From positions 2,046,001 through 2,110,000 of the forward strand of contig CAVPVV010000003.1 of the NCBI GenBank assembly GCA_963709325.1: a stretch of 64,000 nucleotides of DNA, written 5' to 3'. The notes beneath the pieces were generated by a model. That model was not told where the DNA came from, ran no database searches, and saw only the letters and a program-made list of their open reading frames with translations. Below, one piece after another: positions 16,437 through 24,486 of the stretch (its first letter is position 1; every line of letters begins with the position of its first letter). The translations under genes were made by a program, and so were the position numbers. This DNA comes from VFZN01 sp963709325. GTDB taxonomy: Bacteria > Acidobacteriota > Vicinamibacteria > Vicinamibacterales > UBA2999.

Positions 16437-17607
16437 AATACGATCGAGGCATGCCGAGAACGTGCTGGCCGATGAAGGCCAGGATCAGGTTCGTGGACAC
16501 CGGCGCGACCTGGTAGAGCTTCGTCTCGCGAAACTTGCGCTCGATGTCGTAGTCCTCGGCGAAGCCGAAGCCGCCGTGGGTTTGGACGGCGACATTTGCT
16601 GCCTCCCACGATGCATCCGCGGCCAGCAGCTTGGCCATGTTCGATTCCGCGCCACACGGCTGATGCCGGTCGAAGAGGCTGGCGGCGCGCTGACGCATCA
16701 GGTCGGCGGCCTCGATATTGACGTGGGCGCGCGCGATCGGGAACTGGATGCCCTGGTTCTGGCCGATCGGACGGCCGAACACGACGCGCTCGGAGGCGTA
16801 CTTCCGTGACCGCTCGATGAACCAGCGGCCATCGCCGACGCACTCGGCGGCGATCAGGATCCGCTCGGCGTTCAGCCCGTCAAGAAGATACGTGAACCCT
16901 TTTCCTTCCTCACCGATCAGGTTTTCCGCCGGCACCTCAAGGTCGTCGAAGAACAGCTCCGTCGTCGCATGGTTCATCATCGTCCGGAGCGGCCGGATGG
17001 TCAGCCCGTGGCCGATAGCCTCGCGGAGATCGACGAGCAGCACCGAGAGCCCTTCGCTGCGCTTCTTGACCTGCTCGATCGGCGTCGTGCGGACGAGCAG
17101 AATCATCAGGTCCGAGTGCTCGGCGCGCGAGATCCACACTTTCTGCCCGTTGACCAGGTAGCGATTGCCTTTGCGGACGGCGTTCGTCTTCACTTGGGTC
17201 GTGTCAGAGCCGGTGGTCGGCTCGGTGACGCCGAAGGCCTGCAGGCGGAGCGTTCCGTCGGCTATCGCCGGCAGGAACCGGCGCTTCTGCGCCCCGGATC
17301 CGTGCCTCAGGAGCGTTCCCATCACGTACATCTGCGCGTGGCACGCGCCCGAGTTGCCGCCGGAGCGGTTCACCTCCTCGAGAATGATCGCCGCCTCGGT
17401 GACGCCAAGGCCCGAGCCGCCGTACTCTTCGGGGATGAGCGCCGCCAGGTAGCCCGCCTCGGTCAGCGCTTTGACGAAGGCGTCAGGATACGCGCGTGCT
17501 GCGTCGAGCTCCCGCCAGTACGGGTCGGGAAACCGTTGGCAGAGCTCACGTACTCCCTGGCGAAGCTGCCCGTGCAGCTCCTCGGTGTCGGTCGATGGCG
17601 CGGACAT
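16435..17607 (-). CDS. Acyl-CoA dehydrogenase
   Basis: This 390-residue flavoprotein has the family blocks IPEEYGGSGLGVTEAA, QAFGVTEPTTGSD (FAD binding), VNGQKVWIS and QTHGGFGFAEDYDIER. The usual medium-chain catalytic glutamate near the C-terminus (YEGT) is replaced by YQVAP. A glutamate is present instead at Glu248 in DGLNAERI, the position used by isovaleryl-CoA and long-chain dehydrogenases. That suggests a branched or bulky acyl-CoA substrate. It is the first gene of the minus-strand operon; electrons would go to ETF, which is not encoded here. The promoter should lie in the 192-base gap upstream, but no clear -10/-35 pair was found. Confidence 0.9.
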   Translation of the reverse strand: MSAPSTDTEELHGQLRQGVRELCQRFPDPYWRELDAARAYPDAFVKALTEAGYLAALIPEEYGGSGLGVTEAAIILEEVNRSGGNSGACHAQMYVMGTLLRHGSGAQKRRFLPAIADGTLRLQAFGVTEPTTGSDTTQVKTNAVRKGNRYLVNGQKVWISRAEHSDLMILLVRTTPIEQVKKRSEGLSVLLVDLREAIGHGLTIRPLRTMMNHATTELFFDDLEVPAENLIGEEGKGFTYLLDGLNAERILIAAECVGDGRWFIERSRKYASERVVFGRPIGQNQGIQFPIARAHVNIEAADLMRQRAASLFDRHQPCGAESNMAKLLAADASWEAANVAVQTHGGFGFAEDYDIERKFRETKLYQVAPVSTNLILAFIGQHVLGMPRSY

Positions 17608-17650
17608 GGGGCAGCATCATAGCGCGGGCTGTCGAAGGCGCCCGCGCGGG

Positions 17651-17799
17651 CAGGCTTCAGACTCTGCCTCATGCAGAAAGCGATTGTCGTTGGCGTCACG
17701 CTGATGCTCGCCTCGGCAAGTGCGGCCGATGCTCTCGCGCTATAGGCGCCGCTCGCCAAGGTTGAGGCCTCGAGCCCGAAGCCTGAAGCCTGAGGCCTC
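17651..17799. repeat. AGGCTTC-family repeat element with inverted ends
   Basis: CAGGCTTCAG at 17651-17660 is exactly complementary to CTGAAGCCTG at 17783-17792. The right side is a run of 7-base units that touches the stop codon of the radical SAM gene (TAG at 17802-17800, then GAGGCCTCAGGCTTC on the minus strand). The inside holds a 24-codon open frame and no other feature. Confidence 0.6.
17671..17745 (+). other. 24-codon open frame resembling a signal peptide
   Basis: ATG at 17671 to TAG at 17743-17745 encodes a basic start (MQK), a hydrophobic core (AIVVGVTLMLASASAA) and a short tail. It looks like a signal peptide with nothing behind it. It could be the stump of a deleted exported protein or chance. 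There is no clear ribosome binding site. It lies inside the repeat element 17651-17799. Confidence 0.2.
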
Positions 17800-19219
17800 C
17801 TAAGAGGCCACACCCGTCAACGTGGCGGCCTCGGGCATGTCGCCGCTATCAGGCCGCAGGTACTTCCGCTGCAACGGCTTGATCGTGGCAAGCAGCTCTT
17901 TTCGCGTCTTGATGGCCAGCGGGCGCCCGATGTGAATGCGTCCCAGCTTCCCCAAGAACGACTCCGGCAGCGCGCTGGCGAACATCATCAGCGGCCACGT
18001 GAAGTGCGGGCCGTTCAGCGTGCGAAGCTTCCACGCCCAAAGGCCGAGCGAGCCGAGGCGCCACGCCGCCGGGCCCCACCAGCTCGCCTGGCCCGGGCGC
18101 AGGTTCATCTTCCAGCACTTCATCATCAGCTGCCACTGCAGCGGCGTGAACTCGCGAGTTTCCCTGACGCCCTGCTGCTGCTCCATGCGCGTGTCGTGCA
18201 GCGGCGTGAACACAGACGGGATGAAGAACGCGAACAGCCCGCGCCGCTCCACCTCGTAGATCAAATCCAGGGTCGCCCGGACGTCTTCGTCAGTTTCGCC
18301 CGGGCTGCCGATGATCAGCGTCATCGCCGGGAACCAGTTGTTGGCGTTCAACACCTCCAGCCCGCGGATCACGATGCTCGGCCAGTCGTCGATGCTGAAC
18401 GGCACGCCCTTGCTGGGCATGATCTGTCGGGCGACGCGGACCGAGGCCGTCTCGAGCCCGATCAGCGGCACCAGCGCGCACGTCGAGCTGCGGGTTCAAA
18501 TCGGGCAGGCAGAACTGGCAGCGCCGGCCGCAGCCGGTCGTCATCTCGACCACGCCGAACGTGGTCCGCTTGTCGGGCACGAGGATGCTCTCGCGCGTCT
18601 TCGGGTGCCCGACGTCTACCCGCCGCGGCAGCGTCTCGCCACCGAGAGCGCGCCGGAACAGATCGATCGTCTGCTCCGACTCGCTTCGCCCCTCGACGAT
18701 GCAGTCGACGCTCAGTTCGTCGAAGGCATCGGTCTGCGCGATCTGCCAGCCGCCGGAGCCGCCGACAATCACCTTGAAACGGTCACGATAAGGGCTGGCC
18801 TTGATGCGCGCGAACATGTCGCGGGCGTAGAACGAGTTGATCGGCTGGCGATTCGTGCCGAAGATCGACGCGTAGACTCCGGCCGCGAACGTCACGCCAA
18901 GGGGATTGTGGGTCGAGACCGCAACCACACGCGTCTCGGGCCCGATGAAGCGGTCGAGATCGGCTGGATAACAGGCGACGATGTCGTCCGCCGGGAACTC
19001 GCGCCCGAGCGACGCCTCGAGGACGCGCAGCCCGGCCGGCATGTAGCGGGCCGCGCCGTCGGCGGCAAGCTCGACGTCGCGCCACTTCGGATACTTGCGA
19101 TTGAGAATCCCTTCGAGCCAGATGGGCAGCGAGGCCATGCTCATCTGGATGAAGTAGCCCGCGTGGTCGATCGACTCGGTCAGCGGCGCCGTCAGCACGA
19201 TGCGTTTCCCGCCCGCCAT
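17800..19219 (-). pseudogene. B12-binding domain radical SAM protein with internal deletion and frameshift
   Basis: The N-terminal frame (19219 down to about 18480) encodes a cobalamin-binding-type domain (VSTHNPLGVTFAAGVYA, VIVGGSGGWQ), then the radical SAM cluster motif TTGCGRRCQFC (Cys-x3-Cys-x2-Cys). Right after CLPDLNPQLD the frame is lost. The C-terminal part continues in another frame as ALVPLIGLETASVR, MTLIIGSPGETDEDV and FTPLHDTRM down to 17800. Only a handful of residues separate the FeS motif from the PLIGLE strand, where a TIM-barrel core needs several strands. A stretch of the barrel therefore seems to be missing as well as the frame. It could be a true deletion mutant or an assembly error. 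The ATG at 19219 is divergent from the CoxG-like gene. Confidence 0.8.
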
Positions 19220-19270
19220 GGATGCCTAAGATACCGAATGTACCAAACCGCGAGAAATCGGCTCAGCCTG

Positions 19271-19276
19271 TATGAT
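19271..19276 (+). promoter_or_regulatory. TATGAT -10-like element before the CoxG-like gene
   Basis: TATGAT ends 7 bases before the ATG at 19284, which would give an essentially leaderless transcript. No good -35 hexamer is seen. A TATCTT on the other strand lies similarly close to the divergent start at 19219. Confidence 0.25.
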
Positions 19277-19283
19277 TCCGGCC

Positions 19284-19730
19284 ATGGAAATCACGGGCTC
19301 CTATACGTTCGCCGCGCCGTCCGATCGCGTCTGGGAGCTGTTGATGAATCCGGACGTGATCGCGGCGTGCATCCCAGGCTGTGAGCGCTTCGAGCCCGAT
19401 GGCGAGGATCGGTACCGAGTGCGGCTGAATGTGGCGTTGGCGGCGATCACCGGCAGTTACGACGGCACCGTCGCGCTGTCGGACAAAATAGTGGGCAATT
19501 CTTATCGTCTCACGGGCGAAGGGCAGGGGCGCGCCGGTTTCGTGAAAGGGAGCTCATCCATCGCGTTGCGGCCCGACGCCGACGCGACCATCGTCGACGT
19601 CACCGCGACCGTGCAGACCGGCGGCGCCATTGCACGAGTCGGCCAGCGGCTGATCGGCAGCGTCTCGAAGATGATGCTGGATCGGTTCTTCGCGTGCTTG
19701 CAGGGAAAGTTGGACGCACGCTCGCTGTAA
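19284..19730 (+). CDS. CoxG-like SRPBCC family protein
   Basis: This 148-residue protein begins MEITGSYTFAAPSDRVWELL and continues with the NPDVIAACIPGCERFEPDG block, the standard N-terminus of carbon monoxide dehydrogenase subunit G (CoxG) proteins. These are small START-like hydrophobic-pocket proteins encoded next to molybdenum hydroxylases; in CODH systems CoxG helps membrane attachment or maturation. I preferred the ATG at 19284 over that at 19272, which would overlap a TATGAT sequence. It is convergent with the three Mo-hydroxylase subunit genes downstream and probably serves that enzyme. The TAA stop is followed directly by GGCTTCAGG of a repeat element. Confidence 0.85.
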   Translation: MEITGSYTFAAPSDRVWELLMNPDVIAACIPGCERFEPDGEDRYRVRLNVALAAITGSYDGTVALSDKIVGNSYRLTGEGQGRAGFVKGSSSIALRPDADATIVDVTATVQTGGAIARVGQRLIGSVSKMMLDRFFACLQGKLDARSL

Positions 19731-20165
19731 GGCTTCAGGGCGGTCACGGTGTCGCGCTCGGCATGGCCGTTGCTGCCGCCTGCAGCCATGCGCGATTACC
19801 GAAAGTTGACTGCGTTTCGAAAGGCCGATGCGCTCGTTGTCGCGATCTATCGCTGGAGCGACGTCTTGCCATCGGATGAACGATTTGGTCTGAGATCGCA
19901 GATTCGGCGATCCGCGATCTCCGTTTCTGCCAACATCGTCGAAGGCTCAGCGCGCACTGGCGAAGGCGAGTACGTCAACCACCTCAACATCGCCCTTGGC
20001 TCGGCGGCGGAACTGCGATACCTCGTCGATCTCGCGGGTAGGCTCTACCCAAATGTCCTTGCGTCTGGGAAGTCGCTACCCGATCAGGCCGGCGAAGTGG
20101 TGCGGATTCTCGCCGGACTGATCGACAGCTTCAAACGTCAGGCCTCAAGCCCGAAGCCTGAAGCC
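19731..20165. mobile_element. Repeat-bounded element carrying a four-helix-bundle gene
   Basis: GGCTTCAGG at 19731-19739 and its exact complement CCTGAAGCC at 20157-20165 bound a 435-base segment that contains one gene (19788-20180). The right boundary is a run of AGGCTTC-type 7-base units that also encodes the last residues of the protein. The outer flanks are the CoxG-like gene and the Mo-hydroxylase medium subunit gene, which normally belong together. The segment therefore looks inserted. No transposase or target-site duplication is evident. This interpretation is inference. Confidence 0.4.
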
Positions 20166-20180
20166 TGCGCGCGAGCTTAG
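19788..20180 (+). CDS. Four-helix bundle protein (23S rRNA intervening-sequence type)
   Basis: From the ATG at 19788 the protein has 130 residues and reads MRDYRKLTAFRKADALV, GLRSQIRRSAISVSANIVEGSAR and EYVNHLNIALGSAAEL. These are the standard blocks of the four-helix-bundle family first found in the intervening sequences of some 23S rRNA genes (TIGR02436/S23-like). The family makes pentameric helical bundles and is related to the Avd protein of diversity-generating retroelements; its role is unknown. No reverse transcriptase or rRNA is nearby. The C-terminal tail SSPKPEACARA is translated from the GCCTGAA repeat rather than from family sequence. The gene is bounded by inverted copies of that repeat. 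Confidence 0.85.
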   Translation: MRDYRKLTAFRKADALVVAIYRWSDVLPSDERFGLRSQIRRSAISVSANIVEGSARTGEGEYVNHLNIALGSAAELRYLVDLAGRLYPNVLASGKSLPDQAGEVVRILAGLIDSFKRQASSPKPEACARA

Positions 20181-20189
20181 GCGCGCGCG

Positions 20190-21044
20190 TTACGCGCGCG
20201 CCAGCGCGCCCTCCAGCGCGCGGCGCGCGAAGACCGCGCACATGGCCCGCCGATACTCAGTGCTCGCGTGGATGTCGTCGTTGAGATCCTTCAACTCCAC
20301 TCCGGCGCTTGCGGCCGCGGCTTGCACGGTCTCCTTCGTCGCCGGCTTCCCCACCAGTGCCTGCTCCACGTTGTTCAAGCGGATCGCGCTCGGCGTCGCG
20401 CCGGTGAGTCCGACCCGCGCCGCGGTGATCGTGCCGCCGCTCACCTCCAGCGCCGCCGCCACGCCGACGATGGCGTAGTGAGACGCGCGCTGGTAGAGCT
20501 TGGCGTAGGCTGCAGTCGTGGTCGGCGTCACGTGCACGGCCGCGATAATCTCCTCAGGCGAGAGATTGACGGTGAACAGGCCCTGGAAGAAATCGCGCGC
20601 CTTTACCGTCCGAGACCCGCCACGGCCGACGATCTCGATGTCGGCGTCGAGAGCGAGCATCGTCGCCGGGTAGTCGGCCGACGGATCCGCGTGGGCGAGG
20701 CTGCCGCCGATCGTCCCCCGGTTGCGGACCTGCTGATCGCCGATCGTCGCCGCGGTTTCGGCAACGATCGGGCACCGCGCAAGGAGTACGTCGGAGGTCG
20801 CCACCTCGTGATGCGTCGTGGCCGCGCCGATCGAGATACGGCCGCCCTGCTCTCGAATGCCGCGCAACTCGCGAAGCCTGGCGATGTCGATGAGCCGGGG
20901 CGGTTCGCTCAGGCGCAGTTTCATCAGCGGGATCAGGCTGTGGCCGCCGGCCAGAAGCTTGCCGGAGCCGTCGGCCGCCCAGAGCCTGACCAGCGCGTCG
21001 TCGAGTGAGGTCGCGCGTTCGTATTGGAATGCGGTTGGAATCAC
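20190..21044 (-). CDS. Mo-hydroxylase FAD-binding medium subunit (CoxM-like)
   Basis: This 284-residue protein has both FAD-binding signatures of the family: AGGHSLIPLMKLRL near residue 31 and TIGGSLAHADPSADYPA near 110. It passes electrons between the iron-sulfur subunit and an external acceptor. The start is the GTG at 21044 (VIPTAFQYERATSLDDAL), which overlaps the TGA of the large-subunit gene in a GTGA arrangement. The gene order is small, large, medium (S-L-M). The protein ends in an Ala/Arg-rich tail next to the repeat element. Confidence 0.88.
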   Translation of the reverse strand: MIPTAFQYERATSLDDALVRLWAADGSGKLLAGGHSLIPLMKLRLSEPPRLIDIARLRELRGIREQGGRISIGAATTHHEVATSDVLLARCPIVAETAATIGDQQVRNRGTIGGSLAHADPSADYPATMLALDADIEIVGRGGSRTVKARDFFQGLFTVNLSPEEIIAAVHVTPTTTAAYAKLYQRASHYAIVGVAAALEVSGGTITAARVGLTGATPSAIRLNNVEQALVGKPATKETVQAAAASAGVELKDLNDDIHASTEYRRAMCAVFARRALEGALARA

Positions 21045-23413
21045 GCCCGGCCTCCCTGGATGATCCGCCACAGTTTTTCCGGCCGCAGCGACATGTCGAT
21101 GTGCTTGACGCCAAACTCGCTCAGCGCGTCCACGGCCGCGGCGACGATGCACGGGGTCGAGCCGAGCGTGCCGGCTTCGCCGACGCCCTTGGCGCCGAGC
21201 GGGTTCACCGGGGTCGGCGTCACCGTGGCCGAGAGCTCGAAGCGCGGGAAGTCCGCGGCTCGCGGCATCGCGTAGTCCATGAACGATCCCGTGACGAGCT
21301 GACCGTCCGAGTTGTAAGTGGCCTCCTCGATCATCGCCTGCCCCACGCCCTGCGCCAGACCGCCGTGGATTTGCCCTTCGACGATGAGCGGGTTGATCAG
21401 GTTGCCCGCATCGTCGACGGCAACGAACTTGAGCAGCTTGGGCTCGCCGGTTTCGCGATCGACTTCGAGCATCGAGATGTGGCAGCCGAACGGGTAGGTG
21501 TTGTTCGTCGGCTCGAAGAACGCCTCAGCGCTGAGCCCCGGCTCGTCCACGCCGTTGGGCAGCGGCACCGGGACATACGCGTATGCCGACACCGCCTGGA
21601 ACGGCAGCGACACGGCCGGCGCTCCCTTGACATGAATCGTGTTGTTCTCGAAGACGAGGTCCTCTTCGTGCGCCTCCAGCAGCGCCGCCGCGAACCTCGC
21701 CATCTTCGCCTTCACCTTCTTGCCGGCCATGTGGATCGCGGTCCCACCCACGGCCTGCGAGCGGCTGCCGAAGGTGCCGACGCCCTGCTTGGCGACGCTG
21801 GTGTCACCGTGCAGGATCGTGACGTTCTCGAACGGCACGCCGAACTGGTCCGCGAGCATCTGCGCGAACGTCGTTTCGTTGCCCTGGCCGTGAGGCGAAG
21901 CGCCGGTGGTCGCAGTGATCCGCCCATCGCGCTCGATCGTGACGCTGCCGTGCTCCCAACCGCCGGTCGGCAGCGACGATGACGGGCCGAGCCCGCAGAC
22001 CTCGACGTACATCGACAGGCCGAGGCCGACGAGACGTCCTTCCTTCCGGGCGGCGTCGCGTGTTTTCTTCAACCCTTCCCAGTCGGAGGCCTTCAGGGCG
22101 GCGTCGAGCGCCTTCTCATAGTCCCCGGAGTCGTAGACGGCGCCCATCGGCGTCTGGAACGGGAAAGCGTCCTTCGGAATGAAGTTCTTCCGCCGTACGT
22201 CGGCGGGGTCCATCTTCAGCTCGCGAGCCAGCATGTCGATGGCGCGTTCGACGAAGTAGGTGGCCTCGGGACGCCCGGCACCGCGATAGGCGTCGGTCGG
22301 CGTCTTGTTCGTGAAGACCTCGGTGAGATTCACGCGCACCGCGGGGATCGTGTAAGTCGCAGTCGCCATCAGCATGGTCAGCGTCGGTACCGCGGCGGTG
22401 AGCAGCATGTTGTAGGCGCCGATGTCGGCGACCAGCCGCATCTTCATGCCGAGGATCGTTCCGTCCTTCTTCGCGGCCAGGTCGATGTAGCAGAGGATGT
22501 CGCGGCCGTGCGTGGTGGCGACGAACGCCTCGGTGCGGTCCTCGATCCACTTCACCGGCAAGCCGAGCTGCTTCGAGACGCCGGAGGCCACGTACTCCTC
22601 GGCGTAGATGTTGATCTTCGCGCCGAAACCGCCGCCGACCTCAGGGGCAATCGCCCGGACCTGGTGCTCGCCGAGGCCGTGCATGCCGGACACGAGGCTT
22701 TTCAGGATGTGCGGGTTCTGCGTGGACGACCAGATGGTGAGCTGTTCCTTGCCGGGCTCCCAGTGAGCGACGACGCCCCGCGGCTCCATCGCATTGGGCA
22801 CGAGCCGCTGGTTCATCATCCGCTGGGAGATCACGACGTCAGCGGCGGCAAAGGCGGCGTCGATCCCGGAGTCGTCAACGGTCTTGCCGTCGGCGCTGCA
22901 GCCGGTGCCGCCCGGCACCAGGGGGACGGCGAGGTTGTTCGCGAATTTCTCGTGGATGACGGTCGGCTGGCCGGTCATCGCCTGCTCGAGATCCACGACC
23001 ACCGGCAGCGGGTCGTACTCGACGACGATCGCGTCGGCGGCATCGCGGGCCAGGTAGCGATCGCCCGCGACCACCACCGCGACCGGTTCGCCGACGCAGC
23101 GGACGGTGTCGATTGCGACCGCATGATGCTCGGGCGCCGGGAACGGCGTCGCGATCGGCATCGGCTTCAGGAACTTCGCGATGTCTGCGCCGGTGTAGAC
23201 GGCCTCGACACCCGGCATCGCGGCGGCGCTGCTCGTATCAATCGAGCGGATGCGACCGTGCGCGATGTCGCTGCGCTTGAACGCCAGGTGCTGCATACCG
23301 GCGATCTTCACATCGTCGACATAGGTGCCGCGACCCTGGATCAGGCGCGGATCCTCGCGGCGCTTGACGCGCTCGCCGACCAGCTTGGGCAGGACCGGAG
23401 CGTTGGCGGCCAT
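21041..23413 (-). CDS. Molybdenum hydroxylase large subunit, form II CODH-like
   Basis: This 790-residue subunit should bind the molybdopterin cytosine dinucleotide cofactor. It shows GGGFGAK (about 260-266), the active-site loop AYRGAGRPEA (about 375-384), SPHGQGNETTFAQ, and near the C-terminus VGEAGTLGSTP with the conserved catalytic glutamate. The loop is AYRGAGR, the form II type. True aerobic CO dehydrogenases (form I) have AYRCSFR with the copper-binding cysteine. CO oxidation is therefore unlikely; an aldehyde, purine or N-heterocycle substrate is more plausible. The small-subunit gene is 3 bases upstream and the medium-subunit gene overlaps downstream. Confidence 0.9.
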   Translation of the reverse strand: MAANAPVLPKLVGERVKRREDPRLIQGRGTYVDDVKIAGMQHLAFKRSDIAHGRIRSIDTSSAAAMPGVEAVYTGADIAKFLKPMPIATPFPAPEHHAVAIDTVRCVGEPVAVVVAGDRYLARDAADAIVVEYDPLPVVVDLEQAMTGQPTVIHEKFANNLAVPLVPGGTGCSADGKTVDDSGIDAAFAAADVVISQRMMNQRLVPNAMEPRGVVAHWEPGKEQLTIWSSTQNPHILKSLVSGMHGLGEHQVRAIAPEVGGGFGAKINIYAEEYVASGVSKQLGLPVKWIEDRTEAFVATTHGRDILCYIDLAAKKDGTILGMKMRLVADIGAYNMLLTAAVPTLTMLMATATYTIPAVRVNLTEVFTNKTPTDAYRGAGRPEATYFVERAIDMLARELKMDPADVRRKNFIPKDAFPFQTPMGAVYDSGDYEKALDAALKASDWEGLKKTRDAARKEGRLVGLGLSMYVEVCGLGPSSSLPTGGWEHGSVTIERDGRITATTGASPHGQGNETTFAQMLADQFGVPFENVTILHGDTSVAKQGVGTFGSRSQAVGGTAIHMAGKKVKAKMARFAAALLEAHEEDLVFENNTIHVKGAPAVSLPFQAVSAYAYVPVPLPNGVDEPGLSAEAFFEPTNNTYPFGCHISMLEVDRETGEPKLLKFVAVDDAGNLINPLIVEGQIHGGLAQGVGQAMIEEATYNSDGQLVTGSFMDYAMPRAADFPRFELSATVTPTPVNPLGAKGVGEAGTLGSTPCIVAAAVDALSEFGVKHIDMSLRPEKLWRIIQGGRA

Positions 23414-23416
23414 GGC

Positions 23417-23908
<492 letters not shown>

Positions 23909-23924
23909 CTCTCCCCCCACACAC

Positions 23925-23971
23925 GCAACCGGAAAACCGGCCGTGCGGCCGCGTTGCGCGGCCGGGGTTGC
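23925..23971. promoter_or_regulatory. Long imperfect hairpin between divergent Mo-enzyme operons
   Basis: GCAACC (23925-23930) and CCGGCCG (23937-23943) pair with CGGCCGG (23959-23965) and GGTTGC (23966-23971). This gives a 13-base stem with a GGAAAA bulge on one side. It lies 16 bases outside the coxS-like start, in the region that must hold both divergent promoters. A role as operator or leader structure is inference. Confidence 0.4.
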
Positions 23972-23981
23972 ACCATATCAC

Positions 23982-24008
23982 GCAGATGGCACAGACGGCG
24001 CAGATAGG
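23982..24008. repeat. Tandem nonamer RCAGAYRGS, three units
   Basis: Units GCAGATGGC, ACAGACGGC and GCAGATAGG lie just upstream of the IorA-like start. A shorter, similar run (GGAGATGGCGCAGATG) precedes the lipoprotein gene at 47619. Confidence 0.6.
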
Positions 24009-24021
24009 GTTCAATGGCGGC

Positions 24022-24486
24022 GTGGAACTCAACCTCACGGTCAACGACAAGCCGCGTTCGGTCGACGTGGACCCCGATACCCCGTTGCTCTGGGTCCTGC
24101 GTGACACCCTGGGCCTCACCGGCACGAAGTACGGATGCGGGGTGGCGGCATGCGGCGCGTGCACGGTACATCTCAACGGCGACGCGGTGCGCTCGTGCAG
24201 CGTGCCTGTGTCCGAGGCCGGCGGCGCGGTGGTGACGACAATCGAAGGCCTCGCGGCGCCCGAGCGGCTGCACCCGGTACAGCAGGCATGGGTCGACATG
24301 CAGGTGCCGCAGTGCGGCTACTGCCAGTCCGGGATGATCATGGCGGTCACCGCGCTCCTCGCAACGACCCCGCATCCCACCGGTAAGGAGATTGACGCGG
24401 CCATCACGAACATCTGCCGCTGCGGCACGTTCGCGCGGATCCGCCGGGCCATCCTCGCCGTGGCCGGTGAAGCGGGAGGCCTGTGA
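24022..24486 (+). CDS. 2Fe-2S subunit, isoquinoline 1-oxidoreductase alpha-like (IorA)
   Basis: From the GTG at 24022 this 154-residue protein reads VELNLTVNDKPRSVDVDPDTPLLWVLRD, with GLTGTKYGCGVAACGACTVHLNG (Cys39, Cys44, Cys47, then Cys59) and QCGYCQSGMIM / NICRCGTFARIRRAI (Cys98, Cys101, Cys132, Cys134). The QCGYCQSG and RCGTFxRI forms are typical of two-subunit IorAB-type enzymes rather than CoxS. The frame is open to an ATG at 23968, but that segment is repeat sequence, so the start is uncertain. The stop overlaps the start of the large-subunit gene. Confidence 0.85.
   Translation: MELNLTVNDKPRSVDVDPDTPLLWVLRDTLGLTGTKYGCGVAACGACTVHLNGDAVRSCSVPVSEAGGAVVTTIEGLAAPERLHPVQQAWVDMQVPQCGYCQSGMIMAVTALLATTPHPTGKEIDAAITNICRCGTFARIRRAILAVAGEAGGL

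Noticed and set aside
19788..20180. Diversity-generating retroelement accessory gene (Avd)
   Set aside because: No reverse transcriptase, template repeat or variable repeat is present in the window.
21041..23413. Genuine aerobic carbon monoxide dehydrogenase
   Set aside because: The active-site loop is AYRGAGR (form II), not AYRCSFR. CoxG alone is not enough to support CO oxidation.
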